Part shown: one piece after another, positions 34,498-42,493 of the stretch
Layout of the letters: the number at the start of each line of letters is the position of its first letter
Position numbering within the stretch: position 1 is the stretch's first letter
Assembly: GCA_965198995.1 (NCBI GenBank)
Contig: CBDAQG010000002.1
Span: 1,054,001-1,118,000 of the forward strand
Origin: CAXMMR01 sp965198995
GTDB taxonomy: Bacteria; Pseudomonadota; Alphaproteobacteria; Acetobacterales; Acetobacteraceae
Direction: 5' to 3'
Length of the DNA stretch: 64,000 nt
Notes under the pieces: model-generated
Told to the model about the DNA's origin: nothing
Seen by the model: only the letters and a program-made list of their open reading frames with translations
Databases searched by the model: none
Position numbers and translations under genes: made by a program

Positions 34498-35825
34498 GCA
34501 GTCTCCACGGGCAGTATGACGAAGGAGCGGCCCCGCGCGCGCCGGACATCCAGCAGCGCCAGGACCAAGGTGGGGCCGTAGATCAAGGACGGCCAGAAGA
34601 ATTTCTCGCCCCAGGGGGTGATTTGCAGGATCAGCGGCGAAACGCCGAGCCAGATCAGGCTGGACCAGGGGGCGAGGCAGGCCGGGATGGCGAGCCAGGC
34701 GAAGTACCAGGAGTAGTGTGGGCTGATCGCCAGCATCAGACCGCCGGCGAGCAGCCCGGCGGCACCGCAGGTCCAGACGGCGTCCGCACCCGCGGAGGCC
34801 GGGCGGCGGCCGCGCAGCGCCACGATCAGCCCGAGGGTGAGCAACAGCCCGGCGGCGAGCGCCAAATAGAGCGCGACCGCCACCCTGGGCAGGCGATGCA
34901 GCCGATCGATGCCGGCGAGCAGCCAAATTTCGGCGGCGCCGGCCGCGCTCTCCTCGTCGGCATAGCCGGACAGGTAGCCGAAGACTCGCCAGCCGACGCT
35001 GCAATAGCCGGCGTAGCCGACGGCCAGCACGGCGGCGGCGGTGGCCGGCAGCCGCCAATCCCAGCGCCGCCACAGCGCCGGCGCGAGCGCGGCGGGCAGT
35101 AACTTGACGCCGATCGCAGCCCCGAGCATAGCGCCTGCGAGTGTCGGCCGCCGCTCCACCGAGGCGAGCAGGGCGGCGGCGCAGAAGCCGATGGCGAGCG
35201 CGTCGACATGGCCATTGCCGGCGAAGTTCCACACCGCGAGCGGGTTCCAGGCGTAGATCAGCAGCCGCTCCCGAGGCAGGCGCGCGAGGCGCAGCAGGCG
35301 CAGCACGCACAGGCAGGCCACCGCCTCGCAGCCGACCATGAACAGGCGAAGGCCGGTCGCCGACTGGCTCACCAGGGCGAGGGCGGCAAACACGAGCTGG
35401 GCGACCGGGGGGTAGATCGTGTGGGCGTATTCGTGGCGGTTGACATGCGGGTAGATCGCCGTGTCGCGCAGGCCGAGCAATGCCGCGTCGTCGGGAATGT
35501 AGCGGTAGGGATTGATGCCGGCGAGCTGCACCCGGCCGTCCCACACGTAGCGGTAGAGGTCGCTCGACAGGAAGGGCGGCGCGGCGATGGCGACGGCGCG
35601 CAGGCCGATCGCGACCGCGATCACCAGCCAGATCGTGCGATCGCGGCGGGCCTGCGGGCGCAGCACCAGCCACACGGCGAGCAGGTAGACGCCGCCGGCG
35701 ACCGCCCAGACGGCGGTGAAGACGTTGGTCAGGTGAACGCTGCCGGTGGTTGGCGCGCCGGGCACGTGCAGCCACAGGCCGGCGAGCGTCAACGCCAGCA
35801 GGGCGGCGCCGAGCCCGGCCAGCAT
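34494..35825 (-). CDS. Multi-pass membrane glycosyltransferase, GT87-like
   Basis: A 443-residue integral membrane protein with about 10-12 hydrophobic segments. After the second segment it carries SSDLYRYVWDGRVQLAGINPYRY near residue 87, the DxxxY-type acidic loop and INPY motif of polyprenol-phosphate-sugar-dependent mannosyltransferases. AWNPLAVWNFAGNGHVDALA near 190 is also typical. It would take a lipid-linked sugar made by a GT2 such as the 32610 gene and transfer it on the outer side of the inner membrane. It starts 1 base into the upstream stop (TGATG). Confidence 0.83.
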   Translation of the reverse strand: MLAGLGAALLALTLAGLWLHVPGAPTTGSVHLTNVFTAVWAVAGGVYLLAVWLVLRPQARRDRTIWLVIAVAIGLRAVAIAAPPFLSSDLYRYVWDGRVQLAGINPYRYIPDDAALLGLRDTAIYPHVNRHEYAHTIYPPVAQLVFAALALVSQSATGLRLFMVGCEAVACLCVLRLLRLARLPRERLLIYAWNPLAVWNFAGNGHVDALAIGFCAAALLASVERRPTLAGAMLGAAIGVKLLPAALAPALWRRWDWRLPATAAAVLAVGYAGYCSVGWRVFGYLSGYADEESAAGAAEIWLLAGIDRLHRLPRVAVALYLALAAGLLLTLGLIVALRGRRPASAGADAVWTCGAAGLLAGGLMLAISPHYSWYFAWLAIPACLAPWSSLIWLGVSPLILQITPWGEKFFWPSLIYGPTLVLALLDVRRARGRSFVILPVETA

Positions 35826-36619
35826 CAGGCGTCGGCCCTGGCGAGGTGATCGGCGCCGAGCTGGTCGATGCCGAGCGCGTCGATGCCCAATCGGGCGAGA
35901 CAGGCCGCCGTCATCGGCGCCGGATAGGGGGTCAGCGCGCCGCGTGTGCGGCCGGCGAGCTCGTCAAGCAGCCGCCGCAGCGCACCCCGGTTGTCCACGT
36001 CGTACCAGGTGTCGAGCTCGACCAGCTCGAGGCCGATGGCGGCGGCGCGGGCGCGGGTCTGCTCGGCCACCGCCTCGGTGCTCCAGGCGATGTCGGTGAA
36101 CAGCGCAGCGTGCGGCGCCTGCACGCCGAGCAGGTAGTAGCCGCCATCCTCGGCCGGCCCGAGCACGGCGCGCTCGCCGGGGGCGGCGAGCAGCTCGGCG
36201 GTGCGGCGCAGCAGGACGGTCGGCAAGGTCGGGCTGTCCGAGTTCAGCACGCAGGCGCTGGCGTGGCCGGCCTCGAGCAGCGAGCCGACGGCGTGCAGCA
36301 GGCAGCGGCCAAACCCCTCGACGCCGGGCGGCATCGGCGGCGTGCCGTCAGCCAGCACCAGGCTGGTGCCGGGCGCCAGATGGCCGTCGAACAGGTGCTC
36401 CAGCCCGGCCGGCGCATAGGCGACGCAGCCCTCGATCGTGCCCAGCCCGGCTGGCAGCGTGCGCGCGGCAAGGGCGATGTTCTCGGTAATGTCGCGCAGG
36501 AACGCCGCGCTGAGCGCCGCGCAGCCGTCCGGGGTCAACGGGGGCGACAGGCGCGTCTTGGAGCGGCCCGGCTGCGGCGCCTTGGCCATCACGGCAATCG
36601 CGCAGGAGCGTGCAGACAT
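35825..36619 (-). CDS. DUF2064 / TIGR04282-type glycosyltransferase-like protein
   Basis: A 264-residue GT-A-fold nucleotidyl/glycosyltransferase-like protein (DUF2064). AVMAKAPQPGRSKTRLSPPL near residues 8-27 is the diagnostic opening, followed by LNSDSPTLP near 130 and GPAEDGGYYLLG near 160. These often sit next to GT2 and radical SAM genes, including arsenosugar loci. ATG at 36619 is chosen from the conserved start; upstream is repeat DNA. It is the first gene of the four-gene minus-strand cluster. Confidence 0.85.
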   Translation of the reverse strand: MSARSCAIAVMAKAPQPGRSKTRLSPPLTPDGCAALSAAFLRDITENIALAARTLPAGLGTIEGCVAYAPAGLEHLFDGHLAPGTSLVLADGTPPMPPGVEGFGRCLLHAVGSLLEAGHASACVLNSDSPTLPTVLLRRTAELLAAPGERAVLGPAEDGGYYLLGVQAPHAALFTDIAWSTEAVAEQTRARAAAIGLELVELDTWYDVDNRGALRRLLDELAGRTRGALTPYPAPMTAACLARLGIDALGIDQLGADHLARADA

Positions 36620-36674
36620 GGTGCGGTTCCGTGAAGCGAGCCGTCGGGGCAGCATAGCGGGCGGTGGGGCGAAA

Positions 36675-36736
36675 GTAAGGCAAGGGGCTTTGCCCCTTGA
36701 CCCCACCAAAGCCGAGGCTTTGAAAACATTGAGTTA
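36675..36736. repeat. GC-rich two-hairpin repeat (left of pair)
   Basis: AAGGGGCTTTGCCCCTT followed by CAAAGCCGAGGCTTTG. It sits upstream of the DUF2064 gene. The rest of the 36620-36868 gap is covered by this copy, the one at 36803 and about 65 bases between them with nothing recognisable. Confidence 0.8.
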
Positions 36737-36802
36737 GGGATTGCGGTCTATGCTTGCGCGGCCGCTTAGTCTGCTGCGCAAGCCTAGGACACCGCCGCCC
36801 TC

Positions 36803-36864
36803 TGGATGGGGGTCTGGGGCCTCAGGCCCCAGCGGGTCGAGGGCAGAGCCCTCGCCTTGCTCCT
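36803..36864. repeat. GC-rich two-hairpin repeat (right of pair)
   Basis: CTGGGGCCTCAGGCCCCAG followed by CGAGGGCAGAGCCCTCG, adjacent to the 3' end of the exported protein gene. Confidence 0.8.
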
Positions 36865-36868
36865 ACTC

Positions 36869-37564
36869 TCACATCGGCGGCACGACGCCGCGGCTGCCGA
36901 CCGTCATCAGTTTGGCGTCCATCGTGCTGCCGTCCGGCACCACCACGGCGAACAGCCGGTCGCCGCCGGCGAGCGCCGAGCGGTCGGCCGGATGGATCAG
37001 CACGATCGGCGCCGTCGGCGGGACGATGATGCTCTGTTTGCCGCCCTTGTAGGTGACCGTCAGCTTTTGCGCGCCGCCGGCGTCGGTGGCGGTGCTGACG
37101 TTGCCGTTGGTCATCGAGCTGTTGGCGGTGCCGCCGGCCGGCAGGGCGGCGCTGACGTTGCCGTTGGTCATCGCGCTCGTCGTGCTGTGCATCCCGCCTG
37201 CGGTGGTGTCGGTGATGCGGTCCCAGGGGTAGTGGCCCTCGCCGGTGCCGCGCATCGCCTCGGGGAAGATCACCACCTCGAGCGCGGTGAGGTAGTCGCC
37301 CGAGCCCTTGGTCGCGGTGCCGATGAAGGTGCCGGGCTTCACGTCGGCCAGGCTCGCCTTGGAGACGGTGGCGTAGTGGGTGTCGGCGGCCAGCGTGATC
37401 GTCGTGTCGGTGCCGGCGTTGGTCTTGACGTGCACAGTGTTGCCCGAGATCGAGGTGATGGTGCCGCGCAGGCGCTGCGGAGTGGCGGCGCCCGCAGTGG
37501 TGGGCAGCGCGAGGCCGACCAGCAGCGGACTGGCCAGCAGCGCATAGGCGAGATGCCGTTTCAC
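36869..37564 (-). CDS. Exported protein of unknown function
   Basis: A 231-residue protein with a clear Sec signal (HLAYALLASPLLVGLALPTTAGAA, cleavage near residue 26). The mature part is beta-rich: LRGTITSISGNTVHVKTNAGT near 33 resembles a DUF5666-type small beta domain. Two MTNGNVS units near 130-155 form a short internal repeat. GTG at 37564 is set by a strong AAGGAG 9 bases upstream. It is divergent from a cytochrome b gene, so shared regulation with that redox pair is possible. Confidence 0.8.
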   Translation of the reverse strand: MKRHLAYALLASPLLVGLALPTTAGAATPQRLRGTITSISGNTVHVKTNAGTDTTITLAADTHYATVSKASLADVKPGTFIGTATKGSGDYLTALEVVIFPEAMRGTGEGHYPWDRITDTTAGGMHSTTSAMTNGNVSAALPAGGTANSSMTNGNVSTATDAGGAQKLTVTYKGGKQSIIVPPTAPIVLIHPADRSALAGGDRLFAVVVPDGSTMDAKLMTVGSRGVVPPM

Positions 37565-37628
37565 GTTATAGTCTCCTTGGGGATCGAGCCATTTAATGGT
37601 GCAGCACAGTCTTAAGCGGAACCGCGTC

Positions 37629-38255
37629 ATGAGAGTTTCAGCCGCCGAGACGCACCGCCTGCCGCCGGCCCATCCGCTCGTCATTCGGATCACCCACTGG
37701 GTGGGTGCGGCGGCGATGCTGGGCATGATCGCGAGCGGCTGGCAGATCTACAACGCGTCGCCGATCCTGCCCTTCGTGTTCCCGCGCTTTTTGACCCTGG
37801 GCGGCTGGCTCGCCGGCGCCATCGCCTGGCATCTTGCGGCGATGTGGGTGCTGCTCGCGGATGGCGCGCTTTACTTGGCCTACGGCCTGCTGAGCGGGCA
37901 TTTCCGGCGCGACTTCGCGCCGATCACGCCTGGCGAGCTTGGGCGCGACGTGTGGAATGCGATGCGGTTTCGTCTTGGGCACCGGATCGGCCACTACAAT
38001 GCGGTGCAGAAGATCCTGTATCTCGGCGTGCTGGTGGTGGCGCTGCTGACGGTCGCCACGGGGATGGCGATCTGGAAGCCGGTGCAGCTCGGCTGGCTGA
38101 CCGACCTGTTCGGCGGCTATCCGACGGCGCGGGTCATCCATTTCGGCCTGATGAGCGCAATCGTCGCCTTTCTCGTCCTGCACGTGACGCTGGCGCTGAT
38201 CTATCCGGCGACGATCCGCTCGATGCTGAGCGGCAGCGCCCGCGAGGGCGTGTGA
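37629..38255 (+). CDS. Cytochrome b561-type membrane subunit
   Basis: A 208-residue protein with four or five membrane segments and His residues in positions suited to two b hemes: RITHW near residue 20, IAWHL near 70, GHYNAVQKILY near 123 and HFGLMSAIVAFLVLHV near 171-186. It would pass electrons between the quinone pool and the molybdopterin protein encoded next, like YedZ or SorB-type partners. ATG at 37629 is preferred; ATG at 37596 in frame is possible. It overlaps the next gene by 1 base. Confidence 0.87.
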   Translation: MRVSAAETHRLPPAHPLVIRITHWVGAAAMLGMIASGWQIYNASPILPFVFPRFLTLGGWLAGAIAWHLAAMWVLLADGALYLAYGLLSGHFRRDFAPITPGELGRDVWNAMRFRLGHRIGHYNAVQKILYLGVLVVALLTVATGMAIWKPVQLGWLTDLFGGYPTARVIHFGLMSAIVAFLVLHVTLALIYPATIRSMLSGSAREGV

Positions 38256-39001
38256 TGAGCCGCAACCAGTCCGTGCGTGGCGAGCTCGCGCGGCTGTCGC
38301 GGCGGTTGATGCTCAAGCGCACCCTGTCGCTGGGCGCGGTGAGCCTGCTGAGCGGCTGCGACCTGTCCGGCAACCTGGACAGCGGCGACCTGTTCGACCG
38401 CGCGCTGCGCGCCATGCTGGCGCTGGACGACCGGGTGCAGGCGGCGCTGTTCAGCCGCACCCGGCTGGCCGAGACCTACCCGGTGAGCGCAGTGACCAAG
38501 CCGTTCCGCTTCAACGCCTACTACCCCGAATGGCAGGTGCGCGACGTGCCGGATGACTGGCGGCTGGAGGTGAGCGGCCGCGTCGCCAGCCGCCAGCCCT
38601 GGACGCTGGCGGCGTTGCGCGCGCTGCCGCAGGAAAGCCAGGTGACCCGGCACATCTGCATCGAGGGCTGGAGCCAGATCGGCCAGTGGAGCGGCGTGCC
38701 GCTGCACCGGTTTCTGACGCAGGTCGGCGCCGACCTCTCGGCGCGCTGGGTGGGCTTCACCTGCTTTGACAATTACTCGACCGTGCTCGACATGCCGAGC
38801 GCGTTGCACCCGCAGACGATCCTGGCGCTCGACTTCCTCGGCCAGCCGCTGCAGTCCCAGTGGGGCGCACCGGTGCGGCTGCGCACGCCGGTGAAGCTTG
38901 GCTTCAAAAGTGCCAAGAACCTGGCGAGCATCTTCGTCACGAACACTTACCCGAGCGGCTTCTGGGAGAAGCAGGGCTATGACGAGTTCAGCGGCTCCTG
39001 A
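38255..39001 (+). CDS. Molybdopterin-dependent oxidoreductase (sulfite-oxidase fold)
   Basis: A 248-residue protein of the SUOX/MsrP fold. The N-terminus SRRLMLKRTLSLGAVSLLSGC is a Tat-like signal that ends in a possible lipobox Cys. The molybdenum ligand is the Cys in RHICIEGWSQIGQWSGVPL near residue 130. GAPVRLRTPVKLGFKSAKNL and GFWEKQGYDEF close the fold. It likely acts in the periplasm with the adjacent cytochrome b. The substrate (a sulfite, sulfoxide or other compound) is not readable. Confidence 0.9.
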   Translation: MSRNQSVRGELARLSRRLMLKRTLSLGAVSLLSGCDLSGNLDSGDLFDRALRAMLALDDRVQAALFSRTRLAETYPVSAVTKPFRFNAYYPEWQVRDVPDDWRLEVSGRVASRQPWTLAALRALPQESQVTRHICIEGWSQIGQWSGVPLHRFLTQVGADLSARWVGFTCFDNYSTVLDMPSALHPQTILALDFLGQPLQSQWGAPVRLRTPVKLGFKSAKNLASIFVTNTYPSGFWEKQGYDEFSGS

Positions 39002-39377
39002 TCGGGCGAGCCGCGACATTGATTGGCGCGGCGGTGGAGGCGTGCCGTTCGTCCGCCGCACGGCAGACGGTGAGGGCACCAATACTTCGCAGCAACAACG
39101 GAAGAAAGCGCAAGTTACAGGCCGGACCTTCAGCCCTGAGTTGCAGCGAATCGTATCGATGCACCTATGCTACGCGAGATAGCGGTCAATAATCGTTGCG
39201 GTAGTGGATAGTGTTGCCGCTGACGGCGTGATGCCTGCCCTCGCTGTTTGGCAAGCTGGGCGACGTCGTCACCAAGTTTACCAAGCGGCTCCAGGTATGG
39301 AGCCACTCAGCTCATTGTTGGTGGGCAACGTTGTCGCCCGGCTGCGCCGGGCGATTGCAGTCCGGTCGATCCGGCAT
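39002..39377. other. 376-base gap, no gene recognised
   Basis: Between the molybdopterin oxidoreductase gene and the 3' end of mucR. Only a perfect stem-loop at 39335-39353 stands out. I see no repeat-family copy and no convincing coding frame. Confidence 0.5.
39335..39353 (-). terminator. Stem-loop downstream of mucR
   Basis: CGCCCGG-CTGCG-CCGGGCG, a 7-bp GC stem 24 bases past the mucR stop. There is no T-run, so it is a weak terminator candidate. Confidence 0.35.
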
Positions 39378-39887
39378 TTAATCGGCCGCGTTCTCCTGCG
39401 TCGCCTTGCGGCCGCGACGGGCTGGCTTGACCGGCGCCTGGGTGGCGCCGGCGGGTGCCGGGTCGCTGCCGCTCGGCTTGCGGCCAAGGCCGATCGACTT
39501 GGCGAGGCTGGAGCGATGCTGGGCATAGTTCGGCGCCACCATCGGGTAGTCGGACGGCAGGTTCCAGCGCTGACGATAGTCCTCGGCCGACATTCCGTAG
39601 GACGTCATCAGGTGACGCTTGAGCATTTTCAGCTTCTTGCCGTCTTCCAGACAGATGATGTAGTCGGGGAACACTGATTTCTTTACCGGGACGGCAGGCT
39701 GTGGCTTTTCTGCTGCGACAGTACTGCCGCCGAGCGAGCTCAGCGCCGTGTAGACCTGCTGGATCAGCTCCGGCAGGGCGCTCGCCTGTACGGCGTTGTT
39801 GGCGACGTGCGCCGAGACGATCTGCGCCGTGAAAGCGAGGGTGGAGCCGGCAGTCTCGCCGTGGATCTTGTCGAACTCTTCAGCCAT
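39378..39887 (-). CDS. mucR: MucR/Ros-family transcriptional regulator
   Basis: A 169-residue DNA-binding protein. The zinc-finger-like core IICLEDGKKLKMLKRHLMTSYGMSAEDYRQRW near residues 75-106, then LPSDYPMVAPNYAQHRSSLAKSIGLGRK, is the MucR hallmark. The family binds AT-rich promoters with little specificity and controls surface polysaccharide, motility and cell-cycle genes in alphaproteobacteria. The C-terminus is basic (KPARRGRK). ATG at 39887 gives the standard MucR opening. The upstream region is AT-rich with a GTTCAA inverted repeat. Confidence 0.93.
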   Translation of the reverse strand: MAEEFDKIHGETAGSTLAFTAQIVSAHVANNAVQASALPELIQQVYTALSSLGGSTVAAEKPQPAVPVKKSVFPDYIICLEDGKKLKMLKRHLMTSYGMSAEDYRQRWNLPSDYPMVAPNYAQHRSSLAKSIGLGRKPSGSDPAPAGATQAPVKPARRGRKATQENAAD

Positions 39888-39947
39888 GATAATACGTACG
39901 CCTTGTGAGTTACCATCGGACACGTATATTGCATTAGCGGCCGGAAC

Positions 39948-39968
39948 GTTCAATAATTTTACTTGAAC
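39948..39968. promoter_or_regulatory. Inverted repeat GTTCAA-N9-TTGAAC upstream of mucR
   Basis: A perfect 6-bp dyad with a 9-base AT-only-type spacer, 60 bases upstream of the mucR start in an AT-rich patch. Possible operator, since MucR proteins often repress themselves. Confidence 0.35.
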
Positions 39969-40107
39969 AAGTCACCATTCAAGATCATTGCCTGCAGGAA
40001 CGACACGCTCATTTGAGGTTGTGGGACTTTGAGGTGCGGCCTCGACCCGTCGCATGCCTGCTTGACCCGCCGCAGCCTCGCAGACCACCTTTGACGGAAC
40101 ATCCAGT

Positions 40108-40887
40108 TTGCCGATTTCTGACAAGCCCCAGCCACTCACGACCGACATCTCGACCACCGACTCCGATGAAGAGCGCATGCGACGAGCCCTCGCCGACCTT
40201 GGCGGCGAAGGGCGCGCGCGCTTCGCGCCGTCTCGCCCGGCGGCGGGCGGGCTGTCGGCCGCGCCGGCATCGGCCCAACCGGGCCAGGCGGCGTCCCGCC
40301 CGCGGGTGGCGGATGCCGGCCAGTCGGCGCCGAAATGGAACCAGGGTCGGCCGCAGCTTTCCTCCTCTGGCCCGCAGGGCGGCGCCGGCCCGCGCCGCAA
40401 CCGCTTCGCCGGCTCGGCCGACGTCCCTGTCGTCCATTTGCCGCTCGGCCCCGGGCGTGAACGCGGCCGCAGCGAGCCGGCCGCGCTGCCGGACCTCCAG
40501 CCGGCGCCGGCCCGCGCCCCCGCCGACGAGCGGCCGCTGCGCGAGGCGCAGGCGAAACTCGACGCGGTCTGCAGCCAACTCGGCCTGGCCGAGCTCAAGC
40601 TCAAGGACGCGCTGGAGACGATCCGCCGCCAGGAGGTCGACACCGCCGCACTGCAGGCCACTATCGCCACCCAGCAGGCCGAACTCGCCACCCTCGCCGC
40701 GGCCGCCCCGGCGGGCAGCCGCGACGAGCCGCCAGCAGCGCCGCGTGAGGCCGTGGCGGACGGGCAGATCGTCAGGAAGAACCCGGTCGGCCGTCCGCGC
40801 GGACCCGCCAAGACTGCCGACGCGGCGGCCAGGCGCAAGCCGGCATGCGAGCCCAAGCCGGTCAAATGGTGGATCAAGTCGAGCTGA
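40108..40887 (+). CDS. Unknown protein with coiled coil and AT-hook-like end
   Basis: A 259-residue protein without a recognised domain. Residues 1-140 are Pro/Ala/Gly/Arg-rich and probably disordered. Residues about 143-200 (LREAQAKLDAVCSQLGLAELKLKDALETI) are a heptad-like coiled coil. The C-terminus has KNPVGRPRGPAK near 231, close to an AT-hook (GRP core flanked by basic residues), then KPVKWW. It may be a nucleoid-associated DNA-binding protein. The start is TTG at 40108; an ATG 23 codons on is possible. It is divergent from mucR. Confidence 0.65.
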   Translation: MPISDKPQPLTTDISTTDSDEERMRRALADLGGEGRARFAPSRPAAGGLSAAPASAQPGQAASRPRVADAGQSAPKWNQGRPQLSSSGPQGGAGPRRNRFAGSADVPVVHLPLGPGRERGRSEPAALPDLQPAPARAPADERPLREAQAKLDAVCSQLGLAELKLKDALETIRRQEVDTAALQATIATQQAELATLAAAAPAGSRDEPPAAPREAVADGQIVRKNPVGRPRGPAKTADAAARRKPACEPKPVKWWIKSS

Positions 40888-41002
40888 CGACGCCGTCACT
40901 GTCCGTCCTGCGCCCGGCTGACGTTGCCGCCGGCAAGAAGGTTTTTAGACCGTAACGTAATTGCGATCGCCAGCGCTGACTGCGAGCGATCAAGCCGCCG
41001 GT

Positions 41003-41722
41003 TCAGGGCACGATGATGCCGCCGTCCCAGGCCAGCACGCTGCCGCTCTCCGCCGGTGTCAGCCGTGCGATCACGTCCAGCAGGTGACGCGCCGAGACGG
41101 CCGGCGTCATGGCCGGGCGGCGGCCGCGAAATGGGGCGCTGAGCTCCGTCTGCACCGTGCCGGGATGCAGCCCGACGCAGATCGCCTCCGGCCGCGATTG
41201 CGCCAGCTCGATGGCGAAGTTGCGCAGCACCATGTTGAGCGCCGCCTTGGTGGCGCGATAGCTGTGCCAACCGCCCAGCCGATTGTCGCCGATGCTGCCG
41301 ACCCGCGCGCTGAGCGCGGCGAAGACGCTGCGGCCGGTGCGCGGCAGCAGCGGCAGCAGGTGCTTGCCGATCAGCGCCGGTCCGATCGTGTTGACCCGAA
41401 AGCTCTCGGCCATCGCCGCGCCGTCGAGCGCCCGGTAGGTCTTCTCCGGCGTCAGTCCGGTCGTCTGCAGCACGCCGGTGGCGACGAGCACGAGGCGCAA
41501 CGCTGGCGCCTCGGCCAGTGCCGCCGCCGCAGCGGCGATGCTGGCCTCGTCGGTGACGTCGATGCGGGCGAGCGCAACCCCGGCCAGGCTCGGCCCGCCG
41601 CCGCTGCGCGACAGCCCGACGATGCGCTCGTAACCCGCCTCCGCCTGCAACGCGCGCAGCAACGCCGCGCCGATGCCGCCGGTGGCGCCGATGACCACCG
41701 CGGTGCCGCCCTCCTGCATCAT
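41003..41722 (-). CDS. Short-chain dehydrogenase/reductase
   Basis: A 239-residue SDR. The cofactor motif VIGATGGIGAALL is near residues 8-20 and the catalytic pair is in YRATKAALN (YxxxK) near 147, with ALSARVGS near 131 as the Ser position. The insertion around residue 90 (TPEKTYRALDG) is typical of the CsgA/YqjQ-like SDR group. It ends with WDGGIIVP. Substrate unknown. Start is ATG at 41722 or the next ATG at 41719. Confidence 0.88.
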   Translation of the reverse strand: MMQEGGTAVVIGATGGIGAALLRALQAEAGYERIVGLSRSGGGPSLAGVALARIDVTDEASIAAAAAALAEAPALRLVLVATGVLQTTGLTPEKTYRALDGAAMAESFRVNTIGPALIGKHLLPLLPRTGRSVFAALSARVGSIGDNRLGGWHSYRATKAALNMVLRNFAIELAQSRPEAICVGLHPGTVQTELSAPFRGRRPAMTPAVSARHLLDVIARLTPAESGSVLAWDGGIIVP

Positions 41723-41860
41723 CCTGCCCCGCCTGCCTTGATCGCCGCCTCGACGTCGCCCAACAGCGATCCCGGCCGAACTTCGCCGCCGGCAAGTCGT
41801 TCCTACGCCTGCGGATCGCTGCGGCACAGGGTCGCCGCGGCAGGACAAGGAGCCACAGCG

Positions 41861-42280
41861 ATGAGCATCTTCGGGTCGATCATGTCGAAGATCTTCGGCC
41901 ACGCGGCCGAGCCGACGGCAAGCCCAGCCAGCACGGCGGCCCCGACGGCGACCGCCGCCGCCGCGCCGGCCTCTCTGCAAGCGTCGGCGGCGCCCGCGTC
42001 CGCCACGCCCGCACCCACCGCCGAGCCGGTCGACGTCGCCGCGGTGCTGGAGCGGATGCAGGCCGGCAAGGGCGCGCTGAACTGGCGCACCTCCATCGTC
42101 GACCTGCTGAAGGTGCTCGACCTCGACAGCAGCCTCGAGGCGCGCAAGACGCTGGCCGGCGAACTGCACTACACCGGGGACACCTCGGACTCGGCGACGA
42201 TGAACATGTGGCTGCACCACGAAGTCATGGCGCAGTTGGCGCAGAACGGCGGCAAGGTGCCGGACGACCTGAAGGGCTGA
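41861..42280 (+). CDS. DUF3597 protein
   Basis: A 139-residue protein of DUF3597 (function unknown). The short N-terminal FGSIMSKIFG is followed by an Ala/Pro/Thr-rich linker (residues 15-60) and the conserved C-terminal domain VDVAAVLERMQAGKGALNWRTSIVDLLKVLDLDSSLEARKTLA, LHYTGDTSDSATMN. AAGGA 11 bases before ATG at 41861 supports the start. Confidence 0.9.
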   Translation: MSIFGSIMSKIFGHAAEPTASPASTAAPTATAAAAPASLQASAAPASATPAPTAEPVDVAAVLERMQAGKGALNWRTSIVDLLKVLDLDSSLEARKTLAGELHYTGDTSDSATMNMWLHHEVMAQLAQNGGKVPDDLKG

Positions 42281-42288
42281 CGGCAAGG

Positions 42289-42346
42289 CAAGGGGCTTTG
42301 CCCCTTGACCCCACCAAAGCCTAGGCTTTGGAAATATTCAGTTGCT
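42289..42346. repeat. GC-rich two-hairpin repeat (left of pair)
   Basis: AAGGGGCTTTGCCCCTT followed by CAAAGCCTAGGCTTTG, directly after the DUF3597 stop. Confidence 0.8.
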
Positions 42347-42356
42347 GCGCAAGCTA

Positions 42357-42415
42357 AGTGGGGGTCTGGGGCCTCAGGCTCCAGCGGGTCGAGGGCAAAG
42401 CCCTCGCCTTGCCTA
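42357..42415. repeat. GC-rich two-hairpin repeat (right of pair)
   Basis: TCTGGGGCCTCAGGCTCCAG followed by CGAGGGCAAAGCCCTCG. Together with the copy at 42289 it fills most of the 213-base gap. Confidence 0.8.
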
Positions 42416-42493
42416 ACCCGCCGCCGTCACCCGCGAGTTGCTGGCCAGGGCCGTACCAGGCACACTTGGCCGGCTGCTCGTGAGGATGCCTCG

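Noticed and set aside
39204..39677. Plus-strand frame opposite the mucR 3' end
   Set aside because: Most of it is antisense to mucR and the rest has no motif or ribosome site.
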